Positions 7,894 to 15,478 of a stretch of DNA of 64,000 nt are shown piece after piece; positions within the stretch are counted from its first letter, which is position 1, and every line of letters begins with the position of its first letter. The notes beneath the pieces were generated by a model. That model was given only the letters and a program-made list of their open reading frames with translations. It was not told the DNA's origin and ran no database searches. The stretch spans positions 1 to 64,000 of the forward strand of contig NZ_JAGGNU010000025.1 of assembly GCF_018614915.1 (NCBI RefSeq), read 5' to 3'. The stretch is from Variovorax paradoxus. Its GTDB lineage: Bacteria; Pseudomonadota; Gammaproteobacteria; Burkholderiales; Burkholderiaceae_C. The position numbers and the translations under genes are program-made.

Positions 7894-8825
7894 TTCGCAA
7901 CCAGCCGGGCGATGTCGATCGAAGTCTTGAGCATCTCCTGCTCCTTCATGAGGCCGACCCAGTAGGCGAGCTGCTTGTCGGTCACCACCGGGCCGGGCGG
8001 CGAGATCTGCACCTTGGCCAGCACTTCGGGCGGCAGCTTGATGTACTTGCCGATGCTGGCGCGCACCTTGGCGTCGTTCTTCGGCTGCTGCATGAAGGCG
8101 CCGGCTTCCTGCACCGCCTCGCGGAAGGCGCGCGCCGCGGCCGGGTTCTTGGCCACCCATTCGCGCTTGGCCGCATGCACGATGGTCTGGTTGCCTTCGG
8201 GCAGGAAGGTCGAGTAGTAGGAGGCCACGTAGCCCGCGCCGCTGTCGGTGATGCGGCTCATGAACGGATCGGCCGAGACCACCCCATCGACCGAGCCGCC
8301 GCGCAGCAGGTCGGCATGCTGCGGGAACGCGGCCTCGACGAAGTTGACCTTGCGGTAGTCCACGCCCTGGTCCTTCAGGTAGGCGCGGAAGGTCACGTGC
8401 AGGAAGGCGCCGAGGCCCGGCACGCCGATCTTCTTGCCCACGCAGTCCTGCGGGCTCTTGATGCCCGAGCCGGCACGCGCCACCAGGCCGAAGGCGGTGA
8501 TGGTTTTCGAAGTGAGGCCACCGCCGGAGACCAGCACCAGGTCCATGCCGCCATCGACTGCCTGCAGGAACACCGACGGCGTCGGCCCACCGACCTGCAG
8601 CGAGTCGGATTGCAGCGCCGCCGGGATGGTGGAGTTGAGCGGAATGAACTTGAGCTCGATGTCGAGATTGCGCTTCTTGAAGTAGCCCTCCTCGGCGGCG
8701 ACGAAGATGGAGGCGAAGTCGGTCACGGCGGTGTAGCCGAACACGATCTTGGTGCTGGCCTGCGCGCGCGCCGGGAGGGCAGCGGCAGCGGCGAGCGCCG
8801 ACAGCAGGGTGCGTCGTTTCATCAT
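7890..8825 (-). CDS. periplasmic solute-binding protein of SsuA/NMT1 type
   Basis: A 311-residue protein with a signal peptide (MMKRRTLLSALAAAAALPARA, twin-Arg-like KRR) and the NMT1/SsuA-like periplasmic binding fold: FGYTAVTDFASIFVAAEEGYF at the start and GGPTPSVFLQAVDGGMDLVLV at the first lobe. It captures the ligand for the downstream ABC permeases. The Met-Met start at 8825 has AGGAG about 9 bases upstream and overlaps the TetR stop by 4 bases. Ligand unknown; a ring compound is suggested by the cyclase and FAH in the operon. Confidence 0.88.
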   Translation of the reverse strand: MMKRRTLLSALAAAAALPARAQASTKIVFGYTAVTDFASIFVAAEEGYFKKRNLDIELKFIPLNSTIPAALQSDSLQVGGPTPSVFLQAVDGGMDLVLVSGGGLTSKTITAFGLVARAGSGIKSPQDCVGKKIGVPGLGAFLHVTFRAYLKDQGVDYRKVNFVEAAFPQHADLLRGGSVDGVVSADPFMSRITDSGAGYVASYYSTFLPEGNQTIVHAAKREWVAKNPAAARAFREAVQEAGAFMQQPKNDAKVRASIGKYIKLPPEVLAKVQISPPGPVVTDKQLAYWVGLMKEQEMLKTSIDIARLVAK

Positions 8826-9514
8826 GTCTTTTGTCTCCTGGAGGTGGATATCTTCCGTGCGGCCTTGGGTCGCGGCAGCGCGGCGCGCAGGCCGCCGACG
8901 ATGAAGTTCACCAGCATCGGCGCCACCGCCGGATCGCTGCGCCGGTTCTCGCCGCGCGACAGCCGCTCGACGCGGCTGTCGTTGATGTGGTGCAGCAGCG
9001 TGCCCAGCGCGAACTGGTAGGCCCATGCCGCCTGGCCGCGCGTGGCGTGCGGCAGCGCGAGATGCAGCGCGTCGATGTAGGCCTCGGCCAGCGGATCGAA
9101 GTAGCCGCGCAGCACGCGATCGGTCTCCGCGGTCTCGAGGTAGAGCTCGCGCGACACCAGCAGCGCGTAGTACTCGCCCTCGGAGCTCGCGCGCAGCGCC
9201 AGCACCGGCGCGGTGAAGGCTTCGACGATGCGCGGCAGCGTCTGCGGATCGTCGGGGTCGTTGCGCACTGCGCGCAGGTTGGCCAGGCGCTCCTCGATGC
9301 TGTGGCTCCAGTGCTCGAAGATCGCGTGGAAGAGCTCGTGCTTGGGCCCGTAGTAGTAGCCCACCAGCGCGAGCGGTACGCCGGCCTCGTCGGCGATCTG
9401 GCGGATCGTCACTGCGTGGTAGCCGTGCTGCGCGAACAGCTTCTCGGCCGCCAGCAGGATCGCCTGCCGGCGATCGGGCCGAACCGGGGAAGCACGCTGC
9501 ACACGTTGAGCCAT
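8822..9514 (-). CDS. TetR-family transcriptional repressor
   Basis: A 230-residue regulator. The N-terminal helix-turn-helix is at LFAQHGYHAVTIRQIADEAG and VPLALVGYYYGPKHELF (residues about 22-60), with a larger, ligand-binding C-terminal helical domain. It heads the seven-gene operon and overlaps the binding-protein gene by 4 bases, so it controls and is controlled with it. ATG 9514 is preferred because the helix-turn-helix then begins at the usual distance. The tandem repeats at 9523-9560 lie 9 bp upstream of the start and are the obvious operator. It probably senses the imported compound or a CoA or acetoacetate metabolite. Confidence 0.9.
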   Translation of the reverse strand: MAQRVQRASPVRPDRRQAILLAAEKLFAQHGYHAVTIRQIADEAGVPLALVGYYYGPKHELFHAIFEHWSHSIEERLANLRAVRNDPDDPQTLPRIVEAFTAPVLALRASSEGEYYALLVSRELYLETAETDRVLRGYFDPLAEAYIDALHLALPHATRGQAAWAYQFALGTLLHHINDSRVERLSRGENRRSDPAVAPMLVNFIVGGLRAALPRPKAARKISTSRRQKT

Positions 9515-9522
9515 GGGCGATA

Positions 9523-9560
9523 TTGAACAAGCGTACAAAATTGTTGAACACCCGTACAAA
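9523..9560. promoter_or_regulatory. tandem 17-bp operator repeats between tetR and acetoacetyl-CoA synthetase
   Basis: Two direct copies of TTGAACA(A/C)(G/C)CGTACAAA lie at 9523-9539 and 9544-9560. They match at 15 of 17 positions and are 21 bp apart, two helical turns, so two dimers could bind the same face. Each copy is itself a loose palindrome (TTG..AC and its inverse). They sit in the 93-bp gap between divergent genes, which suits TetR control of both arms. Confidence 0.75.
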
Positions 9561-9607
9561 CCCTGTGCTTACCCGCATTGAAGAGCCGTCCCCGGGCGCG
9601 TTAGGCT

Positions 9608-11647
9608 GTGAACGTGAATCAAAGCCCCGCCCCCTTCCTCCCCCGAATCCGTCTCTATCAGGACTGGCTGCGCGCGCAGCGCGGCCTCGAGTTCGCTTCC
9701 TACGACGCACTGTGGCGCTGGTCGGTCACCGATCTCGACGCCTTCTGGCAAAGCATCTGGGACCACTTCGAGATGCGCTCGCCCACGCCTGCGACGGCCG
9801 TTTTGGCCGACGCACGCATGCCCGGCGCGCGCTGGTTTCCCGGCGCCCAGGTCAACTACGCGCGCGAGGTGCTGCGCCATGCCGATGCGGCCCATGCGGC
9901 CGGCATGCCGGCGATCGTCAGCGAGAACGAGCTGGGCGAGGTGCGCGAGCTGTCCTGGCCCGAGCTGCGGCGGCAGATCGCGTCGGTCGCGCTGACCTTG
10001 CGCGCACTGGGCGTGGCGCGCGGCGACCGCGTCGCGGCCTACATGCCGAACGTGCCCGAGACCATGGTGGCCTTCCTCGCCTGCTCGAGCATCGGCGCGG
10101 TGTGGAGCGTGTGCGCGCCCGACATGGGCACGGCCGCGGTGGTCGACCGCTTCCAGCAGATCGAGCCCAAGCTGCTGATCGCAGCCGACGGCGTGCACTA
10201 CGGCGGCAAGGCGCTGGACCGCAGCGCGGTGGTGCAGGAACTGCGCGCCGCACTGCCCAGCGTCGAGAAACTGCTGCTGCTGCGAACCCCCTTCGCTGCG
10301 AAGCAGATCGAGGCCGAGTCCGACTGGACCGCCGCCGTCGCACGCGACGATGCCGAGACCGCGGCCTTCGAACCCGAGTGGTTGCCCTTCGATCACCCCA
10401 TCTGGATCGTCTATTCGAGCGGCACCACCGGCTTGCCCAAGCCCATCGTGCACGGGCAGGGCGGCATCCTGCTCACGATGTACGCCTGCGGCCTGCACCA
10501 TGACCTCGGCCCGAGCTACAGCGCCAACAACTTCGGCGAGCGCTATCACTGGTACAGCTCCACGGGCTGGGTGATGTGGAACTCGCAGCTCTCGGGCCTG
10601 GCCTTCGGCGCGACCATCTGCATCTACGACGGCAATCCGGCCAGCAGCAAAGAAAAGCCCGACTGGGGCGTGCTGTGGCGCTTCGTCGCGCGGCACCGGG
10701 TCACGTTCTTCGGTGCCGGCGCGGCCTACTTCGCGAGCTGCATGAAGGCCGGCGTCGAGGCGAAAAGCTGCGGCGACCTCTCGCGCGTGCGCGCGCTCGG
10801 CAGCACCGGCTCGCCATTGTCCGAGGAGGTGCAGCGCTGGGGAGCGGCGCAAGCGCTCGCGGCCGGCTCGCCGGCGGTCTGGTGGTACAACATTTCGGGC
10901 GGCACCGATTTCTGCGGCGCCTTCGTCGGCGGCAACCGCGAATTGCCCGAGGTGCCGGGCCAGATGCAGTGCCGCTTCCTCGGCGCCGCGGTAGAAGCCT
11001 GGAACGAGAACGGCCAGCCGGTGATCGGCGAGGTCGGCGAACTGGTCTGCACGAAGCCGATCCCCTCGATGCCGCTGTGCTTCTGGGGCGACGAAGGCAA
11101 CGCGCGCTACCTCTCCAGCTATTTCGACACCTATCCCGGCGTCTGGCGCCACGGCGACTGGATCAAGATCGGCGAAGACGGCGGCTGCATCATCTACGGC
11201 CGCAGCGACGCCACCATCAACCGCCAGGGCCTGCGCATGGGCACCAGCGAGATCTACAGTGCCGTCGAAGGTCTGGCCGAGGTGCTCGACTCGATGGTGG
11301 TCGACCTCGAATACCTCGGCCGCGAAAGCTACTTGCCGCTCTTCGTCGTGCTGCGGCCCGGCATCGCGCTCGACGACAAAATGCGCGCGAAGATCGAGAA
11401 GGCCATCAAGACACAGCTCTCGCCGCGCTTCGTGCCCAACGACATCTTCCAGGTGGCCGAGATTCCGCGCACCCTCTCGGGCAAGAAGCAGGAGCTGCCG
11501 ATCAAGAAGCTGCTCCTGGGCCAGCCGATCGAGAAGGTGGTGAACCGCGAGGCCATGGCTAACCCGGGCAGCCTCGACTGGTACGTGGCCTTCGCCGCAC
11601 GGCGTGCGCGGGCGGGGCAGCCGGAATTGCCGCAGCGCAGCAAATAA
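9608..11647 (+). CDS. aacS: acetoacetyl-CoA synthetase
   Basis: A 679-residue AMP-forming ligase (ANL superfamily) that converts acetoacetate, ATP and CoA to acetoacetyl-CoA. Features: ACAS-type N-terminus (MRSPTPATAVLADARMPGARWF), ATP/AMP motif YSSGTTGLPKPIVH near residue 265, the acetoacetyl-specific substrate segment WYNISGGTDFCGAFVGG, GRSDATINRQGLRMG, and the C-terminal SGKKQELPIKK with the catalytic lysine. The start is GTG at 9608 (GTG at 9614 also possible). It is divergent from the TetR/fumarylacetoacetase operon, whose product acetoacetate is its substrate. Otherwise it serves ketone-body or polyhydroxybutyrate turnover. Confidence 0.93.
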   Translation: MNVNQSPAPFLPRIRLYQDWLRAQRGLEFASYDALWRWSVTDLDAFWQSIWDHFEMRSPTPATAVLADARMPGARWFPGAQVNYAREVLRHADAAHAAGMPAIVSENELGEVRELSWPELRRQIASVALTLRALGVARGDRVAAYMPNVPETMVAFLACSSIGAVWSVCAPDMGTAAVVDRFQQIEPKLLIAADGVHYGGKALDRSAVVQELRAALPSVEKLLLLRTPFAAKQIEAESDWTAAVARDDAETAAFEPEWLPFDHPIWIVYSSGTTGLPKPIVHGQGGILLTMYACGLHHDLGPSYSANNFGERYHWYSSTGWVMWNSQLSGLAFGATICIYDGNPASSKEKPDWGVLWRFVARHRVTFFGAGAAYFASCMKAGVEAKSCGDLSRVRALGSTGSPLSEEVQRWGAAQALAAGSPAVWWYNISGGTDFCGAFVGGNRELPEVPGQMQCRFLGAAVEAWNENGQPVIGEVGELVCTKPIPSMPLCFWGDEGNARYLSSYFDTYPGVWRHGDWIKIGEDGGCIIYGRSDATINRQGLRMGTSEIYSAVEGLAEVLDSMVVDLEYLGRESYLPLFVVLRPGIALDDKMRAKIEKAIKTQLSPRFVPNDIFQVAEIPRTLSGKKQELPIKKLLLGQPIEKVVNREAMANPGSLDWYVAFAARRARAGQPELPQRSK

Positions 11648-11663
11648 ACACCAGGCGTGCTAA

Positions 11664-11697
11664 GGTCGCGCGACCTCGGGTTAACCCGAGGTCGCGC
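11664..11697. repeat. 30-bp perfect palindrome overlapping a 12-bp palindrome
   Basis: Positions 11668-11682 (GCGCGACCTCGGGTT) are the exact reverse complement of 11683-11697, with no spacer. A second perfect palindrome, GGTCGCGCGACC at 11664-11675, shares the left arm. There is no T-run after the stem, so it is either a terminator-like hairpin for the acetoacetyl-CoA synthetase message or an operator for the MFS gene that begins 11 bp later. Confidence 0.85.
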
Positions 11698-11708
11698 CCC
11701 GCGCCGTC

Positions 11709-12923
11709 ATGTCCGCATCCCCTCTGCCCACCTCCACGCCTGCGCCAGGCTTTGCGCGCGCGATGCTCGCGCTCGGCGTCGGCGGCTTCGCCATCGGCAC
11801 CGGCGAGTTCGTCATCATGGGCCTTCTGCCCGAGGTCGCGCGCGACATCGGCACGAGCATTCCGCAGGCCGGCCGCGTGATCAGCGCCTATGCGCTCGGC
11901 GTGGTGATCGGGGCGCCGGTGCTCGCCGTGCTGGCCGCCGGCTGGCGCCGGCGCGCACTGCTCATCGCCTTGATGGCGGTGTTCGCGCTGGGCAACTTCG
12001 CCAGCGCCCTGGCGCCGGGCTACCTGTCGCTCAACCTGCTGCGCTTCGCGAGCGGGCTGCCGCACGGCACCTACTTCGGGGTGGCCGCGCTGGTGGCGAC
12101 TACGCTGGCGCCGCCGGGCCGCCGCGCACGCGCCGTCGGCCTGGTGATGCTGGGACTCACCGGCGCCACGCTGGTCGGCGTGCCGATCGCCGCCTGGCTG
12201 GGCCAGCTCTTCGGCTGGCGCGCCGCCTTCGTCTTCGTCGGCCTCGTCGCGGTGCTCGCGATGGCAATGCTGCGCCGCGACCTGCCGGACCTGGCTGCGC
12301 CCTCGGGCGCCAGCCCGCTGCGCGAACTGGGCGCGCTCAAGCGCAAGCAGGTCTGGCTCACCTTGGGCATCGGCGCCATCGGCTTCGGCGGCATGTTCTC
12401 GGTGTTCAGCTACATCAAGCCCACGCTCACCGAGGTGGCGGGGCTGCCGCTGGGCGGCGTGCCGCTGGTGCTCGCGCTTTTCGGTGCCGGCATGGTGGGC
12501 GGCAACCTGGTCGGCTCCAGGCTCGCGGACAAGGCGTTGATGCCGACCATCGGCGGCCTGCTGGTCTGGGCCGCGCTGGTGCTCACCACCTTCAGCTTCT
12601 CGGCCCATCACGTGGCGACGGCGGCGTTCAACGTGTTCCTGATCGGCACCATCGTCGCCATCGGCCCGGCGCTCCAGATCCGTCTGATGGACGTGGCCGA
12701 CGAGGCGCAGACGCTCGCCGCCGCGCTCAACCATTCGGCGTTCAACACCGCGAATGCATTGGGCGCCTGGCTCGGCGGCGCGGCCATCACCGCCGGCCTG
12801 GGCTGGACCTCCACCGGCTGGGTCGGCGCCCTGCTTGCGCTGGCGGGGCTGGGCGTGTTCGCCTGGTCGCTGGCGAGCGAGCGCGGCAGCCTGCGCGCGG
12901 TCGCTGCGAGCCCGGGTCGCTGA
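11709..12923 (+). CDS. MFS transporter (AraJ/PbuE-type drug:H+ antiporter)
   Basis: A 404-residue inner-membrane protein with 12 hydrophobic segments of the DHA1 type. The start region FAIGTGEFVIMGLLPEVA and the central SGLPHGTYFGVAALVA are characteristic of the AraJ/YdhP/NepI branch, which exports sugars, purine nucleosides or drugs. Cytoplasmic charged loops separate the two halves near residue 195. The 30-bp palindrome immediately upstream may control it. No ligand can be inferred. Confidence 0.9.
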   Translation: MSASPLPTSTPAPGFARAMLALGVGGFAIGTGEFVIMGLLPEVARDIGTSIPQAGRVISAYALGVVIGAPVLAVLAAGWRRRALLIALMAVFALGNFASALAPGYLSLNLLRFASGLPHGTYFGVAALVATTLAPPGRRARAVGLVMLGLTGATLVGVPIAAWLGQLFGWRAAFVFVGLVAVLAMAMLRRDLPDLAAPSGASPLRELGALKRKQVWLTLGIGAIGFGGMFSVFSYIKPTLTEVAGLPLGGVPLVLALFGAGMVGGNLVGSRLADKALMPTIGGLLVWAALVLTTFSFSAHHVATAAFNVFLIGTIVAIGPALQIRLMDVADEAQTLAAALNHSAFNTANALGAWLGGAAITAGLGWTSTGWVGALLALAGLGVFAWSLASERGSLRAVAASPGR

Positions 12924-12941
12924 TCCCGTCTTCCGTCGGCG

Positions 12942-13343
12942 CTACAGCCAGTTCCCGCCCTGCGGCATCTGGATCGTCGTGGCCGGGTCGCCGCCGCTGA
13001 AGAGCGCGCCGAAGACGATGCTCAGGAGCGAGACGAAGACGCTCGCGAACAGCGCGGTCCAGAAGCCGGAAACCTTGAAGCCCTTCACCAGCGCCGCCAC
13101 CAGCAGCAGCACCAGCGCATTGATCACCAGCAGGAACAGGCCGAAGGTCAGCAAGGTCAGCGGCAGCGTGAGGACGATGAGCAGCGGCTTGACGATCGCG
13201 TTGGCAAAGCCCAGCAGCAGCGCGGAGACCCCCAGGGCCGCAGTGCTGTCGAACTTGATGCCACGAAAGATGTGGCTCGCGACCCAGAGCGAGACGGCCG
13301 TGATGGCCCAGTGGAGGAGGAAGGGGCCCAGGGCATTCAGCAT
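12942..13343 (-). CDS. phage-holin-family-4/YvlD-like membrane protein
   Basis: A 133-residue protein with four hydrophobic segments. The sequence from HWAITAVSLWVASHIFRGIKF to GFANAIVKPLLIVLTLPLTLLTFGLF is typical of PF04020. Despite the name these are chromosomal inner-membrane proteins of unknown function and do not indicate a prophage. It converges on the MFS gene with an 18-bp gap. Confidence 0.85.
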   Translation of the reverse strand: MLNALGPFLLHWAITAVSLWVASHIFRGIKFDSTAALGVSALLLGFANAIVKPLLIVLTLPLTLLTFGLFLLVINALVLLLVAALVKGFKVSGFWTALFASVFVSLLSIVFGALFSGGDPATTIQMPQGGNWL

Positions 13344-13403
13344 CCGCGGATCATATCGGCGCGGTCGCGCCCGCCCGGACGCTGGTCGGCAGGTTGTTGC
13401 CGG

Positions 13404-13991
13404 CTACTTGTGGGTGTCGGCCGAGGGGGCCGGGCGCGAAAAAAGGCGCCGCACCCACGAATCCGAGCGTGAGAGCTTGGCCTGGGCAGCGGCGGCTTCT
13501 CGCCCGCTGTAGTAGGCATGGCGCTCTGCCTCCAGCACCGCGGCGAGGGCTGCGAGATTGGTCGGGTTGTATTCCCACAATCCTGCGACCACGAAGTGGC
13601 CCATGTGCTCCGCATCGGGCTTCGGCGTGATCATGATGTGCCCGGCGCCGATGCTCTGTAGGAACGCCGATCGCGCGCCGGCGAGCCGCATGCCGTCGCC
13701 GTAGCCTTCGACCTGCCGGCTCAGCGAGAGGCTGATGGCCTGCACGGAGGTGAAGTTCTCGGCCACGAACATCACCATCTCGACCAGAACGAGCTTGCTG
13801 ATCTCGAGCTTCTGCTGGCTCACCAGGATCGATGGCGTGAAGTGCTCGATGTGGACTTCGGTCCCTTCGCGATTGACCGGAACCGGATCGAGGATGCCGA
13901 TGTGGGTCGCGCCGTCGTACAGGTGCATGGGAGCGCCGAGCACGTACGGGCTCGCTTCGGGCCCCGTGATTCGCAGTTTCGCTGAGCTCAT
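13404..13991 (-). CDS. unknown protein, possible GNAT-like fold
   Basis: A 195-residue soluble protein, not matched to a family I can name. The C-terminal half (MFVAENFTSVQAISLSLSRQ, then GMRLAGARSAFLQSIGAG and HIMITPKP) resembles the last helix and strands of GNAT acyltransferases. Residues 170-195 are basic and low-complexity. The start ATG at 13991 was chosen because upstream in-frame starts run through the divergent promoter region. It is divergent from the 268-residue gene at 14360, which also has a GNAT-like motif. The fold assignment is inference. Confidence 0.7.
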   Translation of the reverse strand: MSSAKLRITGPEASPYVLGAPMHLYDGATHIGILDPVPVNREGTEVHIEHFTPSILVSQQKLEISKLVLVEMVMFVAENFTSVQAISLSLSRQVEGYGDGMRLAGARSAFLQSIGAGHIMITPKPDAEHMGHFVVAGLWEYNPTNLAALAAVLEAERHAYYSGREAAAAQAKLSRSDSWVRRLFSRPAPSADTHK

Positions 13992-14178
13992 GATTCCGTG
14001 GATGCGTTCGACGACTGTAGACCGGGCAGCGTCCTGGCAGGCTGCTTTTGTCGTCGATTTCGGGACTTTTGTGGCTATTTGGCGATCATGGGCGGCAGAA
14101 AGGCCCTCGTCTTCCGCCATACGGCCTATGGCGCCGGCCGGAGTTTGCTGTCTCAGCAGAGTGACGACTACCTTTTGA

Positions 14179-14191
14179 TTACTTTAAGTAA
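14179..14191. promoter_or_regulatory. 13-bp palindrome TTACTTTAAGTAA
   Basis: Arms TTACTT and AAGTAA flank a single T, in the AT-rich core of the divergent region. A candidate operator or promoter element; the regulator is unknown. Confidence 0.45.
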
Positions 14192-14230
14192 CAACGTGTA
14201 CCCCACACCCCACGCGTCGGGCCCGGGGCG

Positions 14231-14254
14231 CAGATACAACTTGCGTTGTATCTG
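14231..14254. promoter_or_regulatory. inverted repeat CAGATACAAC-N4-GTTGTATCTG
   Basis: Perfect 10-bp arms with a 4-bp spacer (TTGC). It lies 105 bp before the gene at 14360, in the same region as the TTACTTTAAGTAA palindrome. Size and symmetry suit a dimeric regulator. No regulator gene is adjacent, so the binder may be encoded elsewhere. Confidence 0.6.
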
Positions 14255-14359
14255 TGCAAGTGGAGTAATGCGCAGGCCAGCGAGAATTCGTGTCGTTTGC
14301 GGTCCCGGCCCTTCGATGCGTCGCTTCCCGAGACCTTTCCACCCCTTCAAGGACACGTC

Positions 14360-15166
14360 ATGCAACTTTCGGAGCTAGAGGAATATCAGGATCAACTCGT
14401 GCTGCACCTGGAAGCGTCCGGCCTGAACGTGAGCTTCGGCGACGATCTGTCGGTGCTGCTGAAAACCTATGAAGTCGCCACCGGCACGGGCTACGTTCAG
14501 CTTCCTTTCGTTCTGGAAAACCCCCAGGACTTCAATCCGTACAACTTCTGGGTCTGCTTCGACGACGGCAATGCCCCGGTCGCGCTGACCGGCTTCCGGA
14601 CCATGCAGAACACCGGCGAGATCCGGCGCGTCGGGGAGGCCTACAGCCAGGGCGCGCTGTACCGTCCCAGGAAGCCCGAAGGATGGTTCCCGGACAGCGG
14701 CCCCGAACTCAGGCCGCATGCGCTCTACGGCTACATTGGCGCCGGCTGGGTGCACCCGCGCTTCCGCGGCCACAACCTCGCGGGCTTCATCGCGCGCATC
14801 GCGCAGTCGGAGGCGCTGATGCGGACCCGGGGCACGCTGTCAATGTCGACGGCGATGACCGCGGAGGCGCTGTTCCGCTCCGGCATGAACCTGCGGGCCA
14901 GCGGCCTGCATCACCTGCACGTGGAGCAGGTGCTCGGCGGCTACCTGGCGATCGCGGACCACGACATGAAGCTCTTCCTGTCGTACAGCACCGGCACCGA
15001 GCTGATGAGCTTCTACGAGCGCGAGCTGGCCATGCTTCGCGAGGGCGAGGTCATTCCCTGGCTGCATGAACACGACAAGTCATCGGCTGACGAGGTGATT
15101 GCTGCCGGCCGGCAACCCGTCTGCGAAGAGCTGCCCGTCAGCACCATGGCCGGCCTGCTGTCCTGA
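14360..15166 (+). CDS. unknown protein, putative GNAT-like acyltransferase
   Basis: A 268-residue soluble protein with no family I can name. Residues about 130-155 (GYIGAGWVHPRFRGHNLAGFIAR) look like GNAT motif A, where a (V)xPxxRGxxL run binds the pyrophosphate of acyl-CoA; a strand-helix pattern before and after fits that fold. The C-terminal 30 residues are charged. It is divergent from another protein with a weaker GNAT-like C-terminus and may work with it. Quorum-signal synthases share this fold, but no LuxI signature is seen. Confidence 0.7.
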   Translation: MQLSELEEYQDQLVLHLEASGLNVSFGDDLSVLLKTYEVATGTGYVQLPFVLENPQDFNPYNFWVCFDDGNAPVALTGFRTMQNTGEIRRVGEAYSQGALYRPRKPEGWFPDSGPELRPHALYGYIGAGWVHPRFRGHNLAGFIARIAQSEALMRTRGTLSMSTAMTAEALFRSGMNLRASGLHHLHVEQVLGGYLAIADHDMKLFLSYSTGTELMSFYERELAMLREGEVIPWLHEHDKSSADEVIAAGRQPVCEELPVSTMAGLLS

Positions 15167-15172
15167 GCAAGC

Positions 15173-15478
15173 TCAGGGCCCACTGTCCAGCGCGAATCGC
15201 AGGCTGAAGGCCGCACAGAATTCCGGCGTCCCGCTGATCGACAGCGTGACCGTGCGCCAGCCGGCTTCCTGCATGCGGTGCAGGTCGTAGTCCCAGTCGC
15301 CGCCGTCGCCCACCGGGCCTCGGCGATCCGGAAAGCTGGCGCTCGCCCAATCGAGCACCAAGGCGATCTCGGCATCCACGTCGGGCGCCCGATCCGGCGC
15401 CGTCGAGGCCATGGCGTCGAAGCTGCCGATGCCCGCCGTGTCCTCGCTGTAGTCGAAATCCAGGTAGCGCAGCGTCAT
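15173..15478 (-). CDS. conserved-looking hypothetical protein
   Basis: A 101-residue acidic protein (RYLDFDYSEDTAGIGSFDAMA at the start). No signal peptide or membrane segment is seen and the function is unknown. Its ATG overlaps the LysR stop by 4 bases (ATGA), so it is co-translated with the regulator; the coding-like composition and overlap support it as real. It converges on the gene ending at 15166. Confidence 0.75.
   Translation of the reverse strand: MTLRYLDFDYSEDTAGIGSFDAMASTAPDRAPDVDAEIALVLDWASASFPDRRGPVGDGGDWDYDLHRMQEAGWRTVTLSISGTPEFCAAFSLRFALDSGP

Larger units (their letters stand above)
13992..14359. promoter_or_regulatory. 368-bp divergent intergenic region
   Basis: No convincing gene lies here; it separates two divergent unknown genes. 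The central part (14170-14265) is markedly AT-richer than its surroundings and holds the two palindromes listed separately, as expected of a bidirectional promoter. Confidence 0.6.

Noticed and set aside
9569..11152. 527-codon minus-strand frame opposite acetoacetyl-CoA synthetase
   Set aside because: Antisense shadow; the plus-strand frame has all ANL-ligase motifs and the minus one has none.
12942..13343. Prophage signal from the holin-family protein
   Set aside because: PF04020 proteins are ordinary chromosomal membrane proteins; no phage gene, integrase or att site is near.
14360..15166. LuxI-type acyl-homoserine-lactone synthase
   Set aside because: No LuxI signature residues and too long (268 residues); only a loose GNAT motif is visible, and the nearby palindrome does not match a lux box.
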